A stretch of DNA of 64,000 nucleotides from contig JANXOV010000042.1 of NCBI GenBank assembly GCA_025357635.1, positions 93,869 to 157,868 of the forward strand, read 5' to 3'. The stretch's first letter is position 1. The number at the start of each line of letters is the position of its first letter. A model generated the notes under the pieces. That model did not search any database. It saw only the letters and a list, made by a program, of their open reading frames with translations, and was not told the DNA's origin. The stretch is from Pseudomonadota bacterium (GTDB lineage Bacteria; Pseudomonadota; Gammaproteobacteria; Steroidobacterales; Steroidobacteraceae). Made by a program: the position numbers and the translations under genes. Below are positions 1-8,786 of the stretch, one piece after another.

Positions 1-106
1 CGCCGGTGTTCAGTTGAGACAGGTCTTCCAGATACTCGCCGTAGATTTTTTCAATCCACAGGCGGTCTTTGGGCGAGTGCTTGCAGTCGCGAATGCTGAC
101 CAGCAT
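1..106 (-). CDS. Partial gene, N-terminus only (possible GNAT acetyltransferase)
   Basis: The minus strand opens at an ATG at 106 with a GGAG ribosome-binding site about 8 nt upstream, and the frame runs off the window edge after 35 codons. The peptide begins MLVSIRDCKHSPKDRLWIEK and continues with a charged, helical-looking stretch. The start resembles short GNAT-family N-acetyltransferases of Xanthomonadales relatives, but no acetyl-CoA motif lies within the visible part, so the family is a guess. That it is a real coding start is better supported than its function. Confidence 0.4.
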   Translation of the reverse strand, partial: MLVSIRDCKHSPKDRLWIEKIYGEYLEDLSQLNTG

Positions 107-137
107 GAGACCGCTCCAAACAATATGAAAATACACA

Positions 138-174
138 GCCCGGGCAAGCTGGCCGTATGGCAGCCTGCCCGGGC
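138..174 (-). terminator. Hairpin downstream of the lipoprotein gene
   Basis: A 9-bp perfect stem (GCCCGGGCA with TGCCCGGGC) encloses a 19-nt loop. It lies just past the stop of the lipoprotein gene and before the ATG of the next minus-strand gene. On the minus strand it is followed by a weak T-rich stretch (TGTGTATTTT), so it is a plausible but not textbook intrinsic terminator. Confidence 0.5.
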
Positions 175-202
175 ATGTGCAATCAGCGGTCGAAGTGTTT
201 TA

Positions 203-490
203 TTACTTCGGCGCGTCGGCAGGCTTCATCGCACTGGACGCGGCGTCCTTAGCGGCAGAAGCTGCATCTTTGGCGGCGTCAGCAGCAGCACCAGCGGCGG
301 TGCCAGCGGCGTCGGCAGCAGCACCAGCGGCAGCAGCGGCGTCAGCGGCAGGAGCCATGGCAGCAGGAGCAGCCGGTTCAGCGGCAGGAGCCATGGCTTC
401 CGGCGCAGCAGCCGGAGGTGCCTCAGTTTTGGCGCAGCCACCCAGCACGAGTGCAGCAACGAAAGCGCTTAGAGCAAGTTTGGTCTTCAT
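203..490 (-). CDS. Alanine/proline-rich small lipoprotein
   Basis: A 95-residue protein with a lipoprotein signal: KTK n-region, hydrophobic core and lipobox LGGC, with the lipidated cysteine at residue 19. The mature part is almost entirely Ala, Pro, Glu, Asp and Lys. It starts with AP-rich repeats (EAMAPAAEPAAPAAMAPA) and continues with Ala/Asp/Lys heptad-like repeats that could form a helix or coiled coil. Residue 20 after the cysteine is Ala, which would normally direct the protein to the outer membrane. No enzyme motif is visible. The function is unknown; the sequence suggests a periplasmic spacer or envelope-tether protein. Confidence 0.75.
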   Translation of the reverse strand: MKTKLALSAFVAALVLGGCAKTEAPPAAAPEAMAPAAEPAAPAAMAPAADAAAAAGAAADAAGTAAGAAADAAKDAASAAKDAASSAMKPADAPK

Positions 491-530
491 CTATCGATAC
501 CCCAGGAAAATTTAAGGATTAGAAACAACC

Positions 531-550
531 AAGGCAAACTAGTTTGTCTT
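531..550. promoter_or_regulatory. 20-nt near-perfect palindrome in the lipoprotein/pepQ divergent region
   Basis: AAGGCAAACT is followed directly by AGTTTGTCTT, an inverted repeat with one mismatch and a perfect 12-nt core. It lies about 40 nt upstream of the lipoprotein start and 44 nt upstream of a TATAAT box on the plus strand. The position and symmetry suit a dimeric repressor or activator site, but no regulator can be named. Confidence 0.35.
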
Positions 551-593
551 AGAAAATACCCAGATCGCGGAACGCGATTTTAGAGGGTTTTGC

Positions 594-705
594 TATAATT
601 TCAAACCTGTTTCGCAGGTTATTTACAGTTTATTGTCACCTCTAGTAGACGCCTTTAACGCACGCAAAGCCGATTCGGGTTAAGGGGCGACCCACTCTGG
701 GTCAC
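594..705 (+). ncRNA. Structured leader or small RNA upstream of pepQ
   Basis: A perfect TATAAT at 594-599 is followed by three consecutive hairpins: AACCTG/CAGGTT at 604-620 with a TTTCG loop; a roughly 10-bp stem pairing 650-659 with 679-689 through CGCC-TTTAAC and GTTAA-GGGGCG; and GACCCA/TGGGTC at 689-703 with loop CTC. No ORF fits here, and pepQ starts 75 nt further on. It could be a long pepQ 5' leader or a separate sRNA. No known RNA family was recognised, and no good -35 element was found. Confidence 0.35.
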
Positions 706-780
706 TCTTTACCGCGGCCTTACGTCGTTTGACATCTGACTGCCTGCCCCTGTGGCATTGACCTCCCTAGGAATATCCAA

Positions 781-2109
781 GTGACCATCGATCGATTGGA
801 TGAGTTATACCCTCCGCACCTTCAGGCGGTGATGAAACGCACCGATTCGGCCCTGGCGGCCGCCGGATTCGATGCGCTGGTGATTCATGCCGGCGCGCCC
901 ATCACGCTGTTCCTGGATGATCACGACTACCCCTTCAAGACCAACCCCCATTTCAAGGCATGGGTGCCACTGCCGAATCATCCGCATTGCGTGTTGATCT
1001 ACCGGCCTGGCGCCAAGCCCACGGTGCTGTTCCATCGGCCCGAGGACTACTGGCACAAGCCGCCCGACCTTCCCGTCGGCACCTGGACGCGCGAAATCGA
1101 GTTGATCACCATCGCCACGCACGACGAGGCGGCCCAGCATTGGCGGCGGGTGGGGCGTGCCGCGCTGATCGGTCCGCCGGCCGTGTTCGGCGACGCGGCC
1201 CCCGCCAGCGTCAATCCGGCCGACCTGCTGACGCGCCTGCATTTCGACCGCGCCGTGAAGACCGGGTACGAACTGGAATGCATGCGGCGCGCCAGCGAGT
1301 TGGGGGCGCGCGGTCACCGCGCCGCGCTGAGAGCCTTTCGCGCCGGGGCGTCAGAATATGAAGTCCATATGCGCTTCCTCGAAGCCTGCGCACAGAGAGA
1401 AGAGGAAATGCCCTACAACAACATCGTCGCGTACAACGAGAACGCGGCGGTGCTGCACTATCAACACCTGGCTCGCAGCGCGCCGGCAGACTTGCGTTCG
1501 TTCCTGATCGATGCGGGCGCGCAGTACCGCGGCTACGCCTGCGATATCACGCGCACCCATGCAGCCGGGCCAGGCCGGTTTGCGGATCTGATCGCGCGCA
1601 TGGATGATGCGCAGCAGACCATGTGCGCCCTGATCCGCAGCGGAACCGACTATCGCGAGGTTCATCTGAGCGCCCATCGCATCATCGGCGATGTGCTGCA
1701 CGATGCCGGCATTCTTAAAGTGGGCGGTCAAAGCGCCCTGGAGTCCGGCGCCACCAGCGTTTTCTTTCCGCACGGGATCGGTCACCTCTTGGGACTGCAG
1801 GTTCACGACGTCGGCGGCGTGATGGCGGACGCTGCCGGCCATGAGCGCGCTCGTCCCGAGGGACACCCCTATTTGCGGCTGACCCGCATGCTGGAGCCGG
1901 GCGTGGTCGTTACCGTCGAACCGGGCGTCTACTGGATCGACTCGCTGCTCAAGACGGCGGCGGCGGATTCGCGGCGCCCGCTCATCGATTGGGAGCTGGT
2001 CGATCAACTCCGGCCGTTCGGCGGAATCCGCATCGAGGATGACGTGGCCGCCACGGCGGCAGACCCTGAAAACCTCACGCGCAACGCATTTGTAAGAATT
2101 GAGGCGTAG
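781..2109 (+). CDS. pepQ: Xaa-Pro dipeptidase
   Basis: A 442-residue M24B metallopeptidase that splits dipeptides with C-terminal proline in the cytoplasm. An N-terminal creatinase-like domain (about 1-165) precedes the pita-bread catalytic domain. Expected dimetal ligands are visible: Asp in IDAGAQYRGYACDITRT (two Asp), His in GIGHLLGLQVHD, Glu in VEPGVYW and Glu in GIRIEDD. The length matches E. coli PepQ (443). The start is GTG at 781. The glycosyltransferase gene follows 11 nt after the stop, so the two are probably co-transcribed. Confidence 0.95.
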   Translation: MTIDRLDELYPPHLQAVMKRTDSALAAAGFDALVIHAGAPITLFLDDHDYPFKTNPHFKAWVPLPNHPHCVLIYRPGAKPTVLFHRPEDYWHKPPDLPVGTWTREIELITIATHDEAAQHWRRVGRAALIGPPAVFGDAAPASVNPADLLTRLHFDRAVKTGYELECMRRASELGARGHRAALRAFRAGASEYEVHMRFLEACAQREEEMPYNNIVAYNENAAVLHYQHLARSAPADLRSFLIDAGAQYRGYACDITRTHAAGPGRFADLIARMDDAQQTMCALIRSGTDYREVHLSAHRIIGDVLHDAGILKVGGQSALESGATSVFFPHGIGHLLGLQVHDVGGVMADAAGHERARPEGHPYLRLTRMLEPGVVVTVEPGVYWIDSLLKTAAADSRRPLIDWELVDQLRPFGGIRIEDDVAATAADPENLTRNAFVRIEA

Positions 2110-2120
2110 GCTCCGATCCG

Positions 2121-3287
2121 GTGCGCATCCTGAAGGTTTCGGACGTTTATTTTCCACGCGTCAATGGCGTATCCACCTCCATCGAAACCTTTCGCTCCGA
2201 TCTGCTTGCCCTGGGCCATGAGGTCTTCCTGACGGCGCCCGCCTACACAGCGGCGGCGGACGCGGATACCAGGATCACGCGTGTCACTTCCCGGCCCGTG
2301 CCCATGGACCCGGAAGATCGAATCATGAACTGGAAGGCACTGAACTCGGCCGTGAGCCGGACCGGTGGTGAGGCCGTGGACGTCATCCATATTCATACTC
2401 CCTTTCTCGCCCACTACGCCGGACTTCGTCTCGCGCGCGCCCGCCGCATTCCGGTCATCGCCACCTATCACACCTTGTTTGAAGAGTATCTGCATCACTA
2501 TGTGCCGCTGCTGCCGCGGCGGCTGGGGCGCGGTGTCGCTCGGCGATTCAGCCGCTCGCAATGCAATCAACTCGACGCCATCGTGGCACCGTCTCGCGCG
2601 ATGCGCGATGCGCTGCTGGCGTACGGCGTGAGCAAACGGATCGAGGTGCTGCCCACCGGTCTGCCCGCGGAGCGCTTTCGCCCCGGAGACGGCATGGCAT
2701 TCCGGCAACGGCACGGCATCGCCGCTGACCGGCCACTGCTGCTGTTCGTCGGCCGCGCCGCGCATGAAAAGAACATCGGATTTCTGATCCGCATGATGCC
2801 CTCCGTCCTGCGGCAGCATCCGGATGCGCTGCTGCTGGTCGCCGGAGAAGGCCCGGCATTGAATTCGCTGCAAGCACTCGCGGTTCATACAGGCGCGGCC
2901 AGCTCCATTCGCTTCATGGGCTATTTCAATCGCGACACCGAATTGCAGGACTGTTATCGCGCAGCCGATATCTTCGTGTTTGCATCACTCACCGAAACAC
3001 AGGGCCTGGTCCTGTTGGAAGCCATGGCACAGGGCGTGCCGGTGGTTGCCATTGCGCGCATGGGGACGGTTGACATCCTGGCGCCGGAATTGGGCTGCCT
3101 GCATGCGCCAGAACAGATCGAGGGTTTCGCGGCCATCGTCGCCGGGTTGCTCGGCAACACGCAGAAGCGAAGGCTGATGGGAGTCGAAGCACGTGACTAC
3201 GCGCAGCGCTGCTGGTCATCGCGCGTTCAGGCACAGCGTCTGGTGGAACTGTATTCCAGTTTGAGAAGCGGCGCGGCGCCAGATTGA
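2121..3287 (+). CDS. GT4-family glycosyltransferase (GT-B fold)
   Basis: A 388-residue cytoplasmic glycosyltransferase. The N-terminal acceptor domain opens ILKVSDVYFPRVNGVSTS, typical of GT4 enzymes that act on lipid-linked or sugar acceptors. The C-terminal donor domain has GRAAHEKNIGFL and the E-x7-E element in ASLTETQGLVLLEAMAQG, which binds the nucleotide sugar. Such proteins are often labelled alpha-mannosyl or glycolipid transferases, but the substrate cannot be read from the sequence. It starts at GTG 2121, directly behind pepQ, and converges with mscL. Confidence 0.85.
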   Translation: MRILKVSDVYFPRVNGVSTSIETFRSDLLALGHEVFLTAPAYTAAADADTRITRVTSRPVPMDPEDRIMNWKALNSAVSRTGGEAVDVIHIHTPFLAHYAGLRLARARRIPVIATYHTLFEEYLHHYVPLLPRRLGRGVARRFSRSQCNQLDAIVAPSRAMRDALLAYGVSKRIEVLPTGLPAERFRPGDGMAFRQRHGIAADRPLLLFVGRAAHEKNIGFLIRMMPSVLRQHPDALLLVAGEGPALNSLQALAVHTGAASSIRFMGYFNRDTELQDCYRAADIFVFASLTETQGLVLLEAMAQGVPVVAIARMGTVDILAPELGCLHAPEQIEGFAAIVAGLLGNTQKRRLMGVEARDYAQRCWSSRVQAQRLVELYSSLRSGAAPD

Positions 3288-3338
3288 TTCATGCGCGCCC
3301 GAATGGGTGCCGGGCTGCCAGGCCGGCCGCTTTTCCCG

Positions 3339-3369
3339 GCGCTTGCGGCGCGCAATTCGCCGCAAGCGC
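3339..3369. terminator. Strong hairpin between convergent genes
   Basis: A perfect 12-bp stem (GCGCTTGCGGCG / CGCCGCAAGCGC) with a 7-nt loop sits between the glycosyltransferase stop (3287) and the mscL stop (3392), two genes facing each other. No T-tract follows on either strand, so if it terminates it does so as a bidirectional, possibly Rho-assisted, structure. Confidence 0.55.
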
Positions 3370-3391
3370 AACTCTTCACCTGCCCGCGGCC

Positions 3392-3784
3392 TCAGCGCTT
3401 GCGCAATGCGTCGCGAATCTCCTCGAGCAGAACTTCCTGACGCGGCGGCGCGCCGGGAGCTGCGGCGACCGGCGGCTTCTTCAGATTGTTGATGGCGCGC
3501 AACGCCAGAAACAGCACGAACGCGATGATCACGAAGTCGAACACCGATTGCAGAAACACGCCGTATTTGAGCAGCACCGCGGCGCCCGCCGGGTCCTTGC
3601 CCAGATCCACCGCGAGCGTGGCGAAATTGACGCCTCCCATGGCCTTGCCCAGGATCGGCATCAGCACATCGGCCACCATCGACGAAACGATCTTGCCGAA
3701 CGCGCCGCCAACGATGACGCCAACGGCCAGATCGACCACGTTGCCCTTCATTGCAAATTCCTTGAACTCAGCTGCCAAACCCAT
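3392..3784 (-). CDS. mscL: Large-conductance mechanosensitive channel
   Basis: A 130-residue inner-membrane channel that forms a pentamer and opens under extreme membrane tension to release solutes on hypo-osmotic shock. It has the amphipathic N-terminal helix ([20 protein letters not shown]), a first membrane helix with the Gly/Ala/Val-rich pore lining ([20 protein letters not shown]), a periplasmic loop, a second helix ([18 protein letters not shown]) and a charged C-terminal bundle ([14 protein letters not shown]). The length matches the family (about 136). It lies alone downstream of the alpha ribosomal operon. Confidence 0.96.
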   Translation of the reverse strand: MGLAAEFKEFAMKGNVVDLAVGVIVGGAFGKIVSSMVADVLMPILGKAMGGVNFATLAVDLGKDPAGAAVLLKYGVFLQSVFDFVIIAFVLFLALRAINNLKKPPVAAAPGAPPRQEVLLEEIRDALRKR

Positions 3785-3888
3785 CTTCGTTCTCCTTGTT
3801 ACAAACGGATCGGGCGTGAGGGTACGTTAATCTTTTGCCTTCGCAAAATGATTTTGCTCGCCGGCGCTTTCGCTTGGATTTCCAGGAT

Positions 3889-4073
3889 CGTTCTGTAGTG
3901 CCGGATGTCCATTGTTTGCGCGTGGGCGCGCGGTGAAGGCACCTCGCCGGCGCGGAGGGTCGCTAGCGCGTAGGGCCTTGCGGGCGAGTCAACCCTGGCG
4001 CTCAGCGCGACCCGCGCGCCGGCGAGGCCGCGCTTGACACGCGCAAACAATGGACATCCGGCACTACAGAACG
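3889..4073. repeat. 185-bp palindromic element (MITE-like or large structured repeat)
   Basis: Perfect 36-bp inverted arms at 3889-3924 and 4038-4073 (outer end CGTTCTGTAGTGCCGG). Inside, a second perfect 13-bp pair (CCTCGCCGGCGCG at 3942-3954, complement at 4015-4027) and a further imperfect pair (GGGTCGCT against AGCGCGACCC) make nearly the whole element self-complementary. It holds no convincing gene and no transposase, and no target duplication was seen. It lies between the rplQ terminator and mscL. Confidence 0.8.
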
Positions 4074-4128
4074 TCTCGGGTAGCACACGTACGTGCTCAA
4101 TCAGATTGAGTCGGCTGGGTAGTTCGCG

Positions 4129-4160
4129 AAAAAAAGGCGCGATGTGATCGCGCCCTTTTT
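4129..4160 (-). terminator. Intrinsic terminator of the alpha operon
   Basis: On the minus strand a perfect 8-bp stem (GGCGCGAT/ATCGCGCC, 3-nt loop) is followed by a run of seven T residues, 36 nt past the rplQ stop. An A-tract precedes it, so it could also act on plus-strand transcripts. It ends the long ribosomal transcript. Confidence 0.9.
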
Positions 4161-4195
4161 ATCCTTGCAGGCTGCTTTTGGCGGCCGTCGCCGGG

Positions 4196-4681
4196 TCAGG
4201 CGGCGGCTTTCTTTCGCTTAGGCTTCGGGGCCGCTTCCGCCTCGGGGGCGTCAGCTTTTGGGGCAGCCTTTTTCTTGGCCTTCGGTTTGGCCTTGCCTTC
4301 TTCGGCGGGGGCTTCGACCTTGACGGGGCCATCGACCAGTTGCACCAGTGCCATGCCGGCAGTGTCGCCGGGGCGCATTTCCATTTTCAGGATGCGGGTG
4401 TAGCCGCCAGCGCGCGCCTTGAAGCGAGGTCCGATATCGTCGAACAACTTGTCCACGATGCCCACGTCGCGCAGTCGCGAATAGGCCAGGCGGCGATTCG
4501 CCAGCGTATCGGCTTTGGCCAGAGTGATCAGTGGCTCGACGACCTTGCGCAATTCCTTGGCCTTGGGGACCGTGGTGCGGATCGTTTCGTGACGCAGGAT
4601 CGAGGTTGCCATGTTGCGCAACATCGCGTGGCGGTGGGAGGTGCTGCGGGAGAGCTGCCGCCCGGTATTTCTATGACGCAT
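4196..4681 (-). CDS. rplQ: 50S ribosomal protein L17
   Basis: A 161-residue large-subunit protein near the peptide exit tunnel. It starts [20 protein letters not shown] as expected. The conserved core (about 1-125) is followed by a low-complexity Lys/Ala/Pro/Glu tail (about 126-161, [20 protein letters not shown]) that E. coli L17 (127 residues) lacks. It is the last gene of the alpha operon, 13 nt after rpoA. Confidence 0.97.
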   Translation of the reverse strand: MRHRNTGRQLSRSTSHRHAMLRNMATSILRHETIRTTVPKAKELRKVVEPLITLAKADTLANRRLAYSRLRDVGIVDKLFDDIGPRFKARAGGYTRILKMEMRPGDTAGMALVQLVDGPVKVEAPAEEGKAKPKAKKKAAPKADAPEAEAAPKPKRKKAAA

Positions 4682-4694
4682 GTATTTGAGACCT

Positions 4695-5699
4695 TCAGAC
4701 GCCGTCGCGCTCGTCGTCGCGCTTCAACCCGGGCGGCGGCCAGTTGTCCACTCGCATGCCCAGCGTCAAGCCGTGGCTTTCCAGCACTTCTTTGATCTCG
4801 GTCAGCGACTTCTTGCCCAGGTTCGGCGTGCGCAGCAGCTCCACTTCGGTACGCTGCACCAGATCGCCGATGTAATGGATGTTCTCTGCCTTCAGGCAGT
4901 TGGCGCTGCGAACCGTGAGTTCAAGCTCGTCCACGGGGCGCAGCAGAATCGGGTCGAACTGCGTTTCGGTCGACTTGGAAACCGACTCGTCCTGACCCTG
5001 CAGGTCGACGAACACGGACAGCTGGTCCTTCAGGATGCCGCCGGCACGACGGATCGCCTCTTCAGGATCGATGGTGCCGTTGGTTTCGATGTCCAGAATC
5101 AGCTTGTCCAGGTCGGTACGCTGCTCTACGCGCGCGCTTTCCACGTTGTACGTGACCTTGCGCACCGGGCTGAACGAGGCATCGAGCTGCAGACGGCCGA
5201 TGGGGCGCGACTGCTCTTCGAACGCCGCGCGCTGCACGGCGGGACGATAGCCGCGCCCGCGCTCGACCTTGAGCGACATGCTCAGCTCTCCCGCCTTCGT
5301 GAGGTTGGCGATGACCAGATCGGGATTGAGAATCTCAAGGTCGTGATCGCCGGCGATGTCGCCCGCGGTCACAGGGCCTGGACCCTTCTTGTGCAGACGG
5401 ACTTCGGCGACGTCGCGCGAGTGCATGCGGATCGCCACTGCCTTGAGGTTGAGCAGGATGTCCACCACGTCTTCCTGCACGCCTTCGATGGCCGTGTACT
5501 CGTGCAGCACACCGTCGATCTCGACTTCGGTGATGGCAGCGCCGGGAAGTGAGGACAGCAGCACGCGCCGCAGGGCGTTGCCCAGCGTGTGCCCAAAGCC
5601 GCGCTCAAACGGTTCAATCACGATGCGAGCGTGCCGCGGAGACAGCGGCTGCACCTTGACGACACGGGGCTTCAAAAACTCGTTGATCGAACCCTGCAT
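4695..5699 (-). CDS. rpoA: RNA polymerase subunit alpha
   Basis: A 334-residue alpha subunit. The N-terminal domain (about 1-235) dimerises and nucleates polymerase assembly. The C-terminal domain (about 250-325), with [19 protein letters not shown], binds UP elements and activators. The start is set at 5699, where [12 protein letters not shown] matches the family and an AGGTG lies about 8 nt upstream. An in-frame ATG seven codons earlier (5720) would add MQKQVIS and is less likely. It lies between rpsD and rplQ in the standard alpha-operon order. Confidence 0.97.
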   Translation of the reverse strand: MQGSINEFLKPRVVKVQPLSPRHARIVIEPFERGFGHTLGNALRRVLLSSLPGAAITEVEIDGVLHEYTAIEGVQEDVVDILLNLKAVAIRMHSRDVAEVRLHKKGPGPVTAGDIAGDHDLEILNPDLVIANLTKAGELSMSLKVERGRGYRPAVQRAAFEEQSRPIGRLQLDASFSPVRKVTYNVESARVEQRTDLDKLILDIETNGTIDPEEAIRRAGGILKDQLSVFVDLQGQDESVSKSTETQFDPILLRPVDELELTVRSANCLKAENIHYIGDLVQRTEVELLRTPNLGKKSLTEIKEVLESHGLTLGMRVDNWPPPGLKRDDERDGV

Positions 5700-5758
5700 G
5701 GATATCACCTGCTTTTGCAAATCGCTTAATGAGCCGACACCCGGCGCATCTGAAAACG

Positions 5759-6382
5759 TTACTTCGAATACAACTCGACGACGAGGCTTTCGTTGATGTC
5801 AGGCAGGATCTCCTGGCGATCCGGTACCGACTTCAAAATGCCGGACATTTTCTTATCGTCGACCTCGACCCAATCGGGGAAACCGACCTGCGTGGCGATG
5901 GCCAACGCGGCCTGCACGCGAGTCTGCTTCTTGGCCTTCTCGCGCAGCGCGACGACATCGCCGGCCTTGCACTGATAGGAGGCAATATTCACCAGCTGTT
6001 CGTTCACGGCCACGGCCTTGTGGCTGACCAGCTGACGCGCTTCGGCGCGCGTGCACGCAAACCCCATGCGGTAGACGACGTTGTCCAGCCGACACTCGAG
6101 CATCTGCAGGAGCGACTCGCCGGTGGCGCCGGGACGACCCGCCGCCTTCTGATAGTAATTGCGGAACTGGCGCTCGAGCACGCCGTACATGCGGCGCAGC
6201 TTCTGCTTCTCGCGCAACTGCATTCCGTATTCGGACAAACGCTGCTTGCGTTCGCTCTTGACACCGCCGGGCGGCACTTCGAGCTTGCACTTGGATTCCA
6301 GAGGTTTCACCCCGCTCTTCAGGAACAGATCGGTTCCTTCACGGCGGGACAACTTGCACTTCGGGCCTAGGTATTTTGCCAT
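5759..6382 (-). CDS. rpsD: 30S ribosomal protein S4
   Basis: A 207-residue primary 16S rRNA-binding protein that starts small-subunit assembly. It begins [20 protein letters not shown] and holds the S4 RNA-binding domain (about 95-160, [20 protein letters not shown], then [11 protein letters not shown]). In enterobacteria S4 represses the alpha operon. Length is normal. It is followed by rpoA after 59 nt. Confidence 0.97.
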   Translation of the reverse strand: MAKYLGPKCKLSRREGTDLFLKSGVKPLESKCKLEVPPGGVKSERKQRLSEYGMQLREKQKLRRMYGVLERQFRNYYQKAAGRPGATGESLLQMLECRLDNVVYRMGFACTRAEARQLVSHKAVAVNEQLVNIASYQCKAGDVVALREKAKKQTRVQAALAIATQVGFPDWVEVDDKKMSGILKSVPDRQEILPDINESLVVELYSK

Positions 6383-6402
6383 CTGATGATAAACCTTGCG
6401 AT

Positions 6403-6825
6403 TTAGACGCGACGCTTTTTGGGCGGGCGGCAGCCGTTATGGGGGATCGGCGTGACGTCTTCGATATTGGTGATTTTCAGTCCGCAGCCATTCAATGCAC
6501 GCACCGCCGACTCACGGCCCGGACCGGGCCCCATGACGCGCACTTCGACGTTCTTCACGCCATGCTCCTGAGCGGCATTGCCCGCGCGCTCAGCGGCGAC
6601 CTGCGCGGCGAACGGCGTGGACTTGCGCGAGCCACGAAAACCGCATCCGCCCGAGGTCGCCCAAGACAACGTGTTGCCCTGGCGATCGGTGATGGTGATG
6701 ATGGTGTTGTTGAACGAGGCATGCACGTGGGCGATCGCATCAAGAACGTTCTTGCGAACCTTCTTGCGAATAGGCTTGCCGGCCTTGTCTTTGCCCTGCG
6801 CGGAATCTTGCTTGTTATCAGCCAT
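6403..6825 (-). CDS. rpsK: 30S ribosomal protein S11
   Basis: A 140-residue protein of the small-subunit platform. The conserved core runs from [20 protein letters not shown] to the C-terminal [20 protein letters not shown] signature (here [18 protein letters not shown]). The N-terminus carries a lysine-rich stretch ([20 protein letters not shown]), about ten residues longer than in E. coli. It lies between rpsM and rpsD. Confidence 0.97.
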   Translation of the reverse strand: MADNKQDSAQGKDKAGKPIRKKVRKNVLDAIAHVHASFNNTIITITDRQGNTLSWATSGGCGFRGSRKSTPFAAQVAAERAGNAAQEHGVKNVEVRVMGPGPGRESAVRALNGCGLKITNIEDVTPIPHNGCRPPKKRRV

Positions 6826-6843
6826 TGATTGTCTCGTTTACCT

Positions 6844-7224
6844 TTACACTTTTCCAGGAGGAGCGTTCATCTTCACCGCCTGCTTGCGCGGGCCTTTGCG
6901 CGTGCGCGCATTGGTGCGCGTGCGCTGGCCGCGCAGCGGCAGACCCTTGCGATGCCGGATGCCGCGATAGCAGCCCAGGTCCATGAGGCGCTTGATGTTC
7001 ATGGACACTTCGCGTCGCAGGTCGCCTTCGACCGCGAACTTGGCGACCTGTGAACGCAACGATGCAACTTCCGCATCCGTCAGGTCCTTGACCTTGACGT
7101 TGTACTTCACGCCCGCCGCATCGCAGATGCTCGCAGCGCGAGTGTCGCCGATGCCGAAAATGTGGGTCAGACCGATGACGACATGCTTGTTCATCGGGAT
7201 GTTGATGCCGGCAATACGCGCCAT
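6844..7224 (-). CDS. rpsM: 30S ribosomal protein S13
   Basis: A 126-residue small-subunit head protein that contacts the 50S subunit and P-site tRNA. It starts [20 protein letters not shown] and keeps the helix-turn-helix and the basic tail ([20 protein letters not shown]) that reaches tRNA. It is the first gene of the alpha operon; rpmJ lies 79 nt upstream. Confidence 0.97.
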   Translation of the reverse strand: MARIAGINIPMNKHVVIGLTHIFGIGDTRAASICDAAGVKYNVKVKDLTDAEVASLRSQVAKFAVEGDLRREVSMNIKRLMDLGCYRGIRHRKGLPLRGQRTRTNARTRKGPRKQAVKMNAPPGKV

Positions 7225-7303
7225 TAATTTCTCCGCTAAAGCCGCGCGAAAAAGCGCGCCAGTTTACACAAAAATGCCTGCCCGATCAAATCAGTCACCG
7301 CGA

Positions 7304-7417
7304 CTACCCTTGCCGCTGCTTGTGGCGGGGATCTGCGCAAATGATGTAGACAACGCCGCGGCGGCGCACGACCTTGCAGTTCTTACAAATCTTCTTGACC
7401 GAGGGCCGTACCTTCAT
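7304..7417 (-). CDS. rpmJ: 50S ribosomal protein L36
   Basis: A 37-residue zinc-ribbon ribosomal protein, found by reading the frame between secY and rpsM. It begins [20 protein letters not shown] and ends [12 protein letters not shown]. The zinc ligands C-x2-C, C and H are all present, making this the zinc-binding (C+) form. Its ATG overlaps the secY stop as ATGA, so translation of the two is coupled. Confidence 0.97.
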   Translation of the reverse strand: MKVRPSVKKICKNCKVVRRRGVVYIICADPRHKQRQG

Positions 7418-8766
7418 TTCTTACTCCCGATTCCCCGCAGGCTCGCTTTTTTCATCAAGCCTTCGTATTGATGCGACATGAGATGCGATTGCGTCTGCGC
7501 CACGAAATCCATGACGCCGACCACGATGATCAGCAACGAGGTGCCGCCGAACTGAAACGGGATGCTCGGATTGACCATGCGGATGATCTCCGGCAACAGA
7601 CAGACGGCCATGATGTACAGGCCGCCCCACAGCGTCAGCCGCGAAAGCACCTTGTCCAGATACTCGCCCGTCTGCTGGCCGGGCCGGATGCCGGGAATGA
7701 ACGCGCCGGCCTTTTTCAGGTTTTCAGCCGTGTCGCGCGCGTCGTAGACCAGCGCCACGTAGAAAAACGCGAAGCCGATGATCAGAAAGGCGAACAGGAT
7801 GACGTGCAGCGGCTGGCCGTAGTTGAGGGCGGCCGCGACTTTTTGCAATCCCCGCTGCCAGACATTTGGATTGGGGCTGTTGCCGAAGAATTGCGCGATC
7901 GTCGCCGGGAACACCAGCAAGCTGGAGGCGAAGATCGGCGGAATGACGCCGGCCATGTTGAGCTTGAAGGGCAGATGCGTGCTCTGGCCCTGCATCATGC
8001 GCCGGCCGACCTGGCGCTTGGCGTAGTTGACCTGAATCTTTCGCTGGGCGCGCTCCACGAACACGCAGAACAGCGTGACCAGCACAACGACCACCACGAT
8101 CAGCAACACGACCAGAGGGTTCATTTCGCCGGAGCGGACCATTTCCAGCGTGTTGCCAATGGCGCGCGGCAGCCCCGCAACGATGCCCGCAACGATGATC
8201 ATCGTGATGCCGTTGCCGATGCCGCGCTCGGTGATCTGCTCACCCAGCCACATCAGGAACAGCGTGCCGGTGGTGATGGACAAGGTCGCCACGATCAGGA
8301 ACTGCGGTCCGGGATTGGGGACCAGATTGCCGCCGGAGTGCTGGATGGCCAGCGCTGCGCCGAAACCCTGGAAGGCAGCGAGCCCCACCGTGCCGTAGCG
8401 CGTGTACTGCATGAGTTTGCGCCGGCCGGACTCGCCCTCTTTGCGGATCTGCGCCCAGGACGGCACCACCATGGACATCATCTGGATGATGATCGAGGCC
8501 GTGATGTAGGGCATGACGTTCAGCGCCAGGATGCTGAAACGCTGCAGCGCGCCGCCGGAAAACATGTTGAAAATGCCGAGCAGCGTGCCCTGCTGAGTGG
8601 AGAAGAACGCGGCGAACTTGGCCGCGTCGATGCCGGGCACCGGTATGAAGGTGCCGATCCGGTACACCACCAGGGCGCCCAGCAAGAACCACAGCCGCTT
8701 GCGCATCTCTGCGAAGCGAGTCATGTCGCCTAATGCTGCCGTCGCGCTGGGTGTCGTGGTTGCCAC
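7414..8766 (-). CDS. secY: Protein translocase subunit SecY
   Basis: A 450-residue inner-membrane channel subunit with ten membrane helices that, with SecE and SecG, exports unfolded proteins. Visible hallmarks are the plug region after [20 protein letters not shown], the [13 protein letters not shown] helix 2 signature and the cytosolic loop [20 protein letters not shown]. Length is close to E. coli SecY (443). It follows rplO by 20 nt and overlaps rpmJ by 4 nt, the normal spc order. Confidence 0.98.
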   Translation of the reverse strand: MATTTPSATAALGDMTRFAEMRKRLWFLLGALVVYRIGTFIPVPGIDAAKFAAFFSTQQGTLLGIFNMFSGGALQRFSILALNVMPYITASIIIQMMSMVVPSWAQIRKEGESGRRKLMQYTRYGTVGLAAFQGFGAALAIQHSGGNLVPNPGPQFLIVATLSITTGTLFLMWLGEQITERGIGNGITMIIVAGIVAGLPRAIGNTLEMVRSGEMNPLVVLLIVVVVVLVTLFCVFVERAQRKIQVNYAKRQVGRRMMQGQSTHLPFKLNMAGVIPPIFASSLLVFPATIAQFFGNSPNPNVWQRGLQKVAAALNYGQPLHVILFAFLIIGFAFFYVALVYDARDTAENLKKAGAFIPGIRPGQQTGEYLDKVLSRLTLWGGLYIMAVCLLPEIIRMVNPSIPFQFGGTSLLIIVVGVMDFVAQTQSHLMSHQYEGLMKKASLRGIGSKK

Positions 8767-8786
8767 TGGTGTTCTTTGCCTGAAAC

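Noticed and set aside
240..420. Apparent short repeats (GCAGCAGCA and similar)
   Set aside because: They are codon repeats of the alanine-rich lipoprotein, not a CRISPR array or satellite.
3889..4073. Integron attC site as an explanation of the palindrome
   Set aside because: Too long, its arms are perfectly paired rather than bulged, and no integrase or cassette array is nearby.
3799..4086. A 95-codon minus-strand frame across the palindromic element
   Set aside because: It exists because the palindrome is GC-rich; no ribosome-binding site or conserved domain, and the element is better described as a repeat.
7468..8733. A 421-codon open frame opposite secY
   Set aside because: Charged, His/Asp/Gln-rich composition with no domain, fully antisense to a certain secY; a high-GC shadow.
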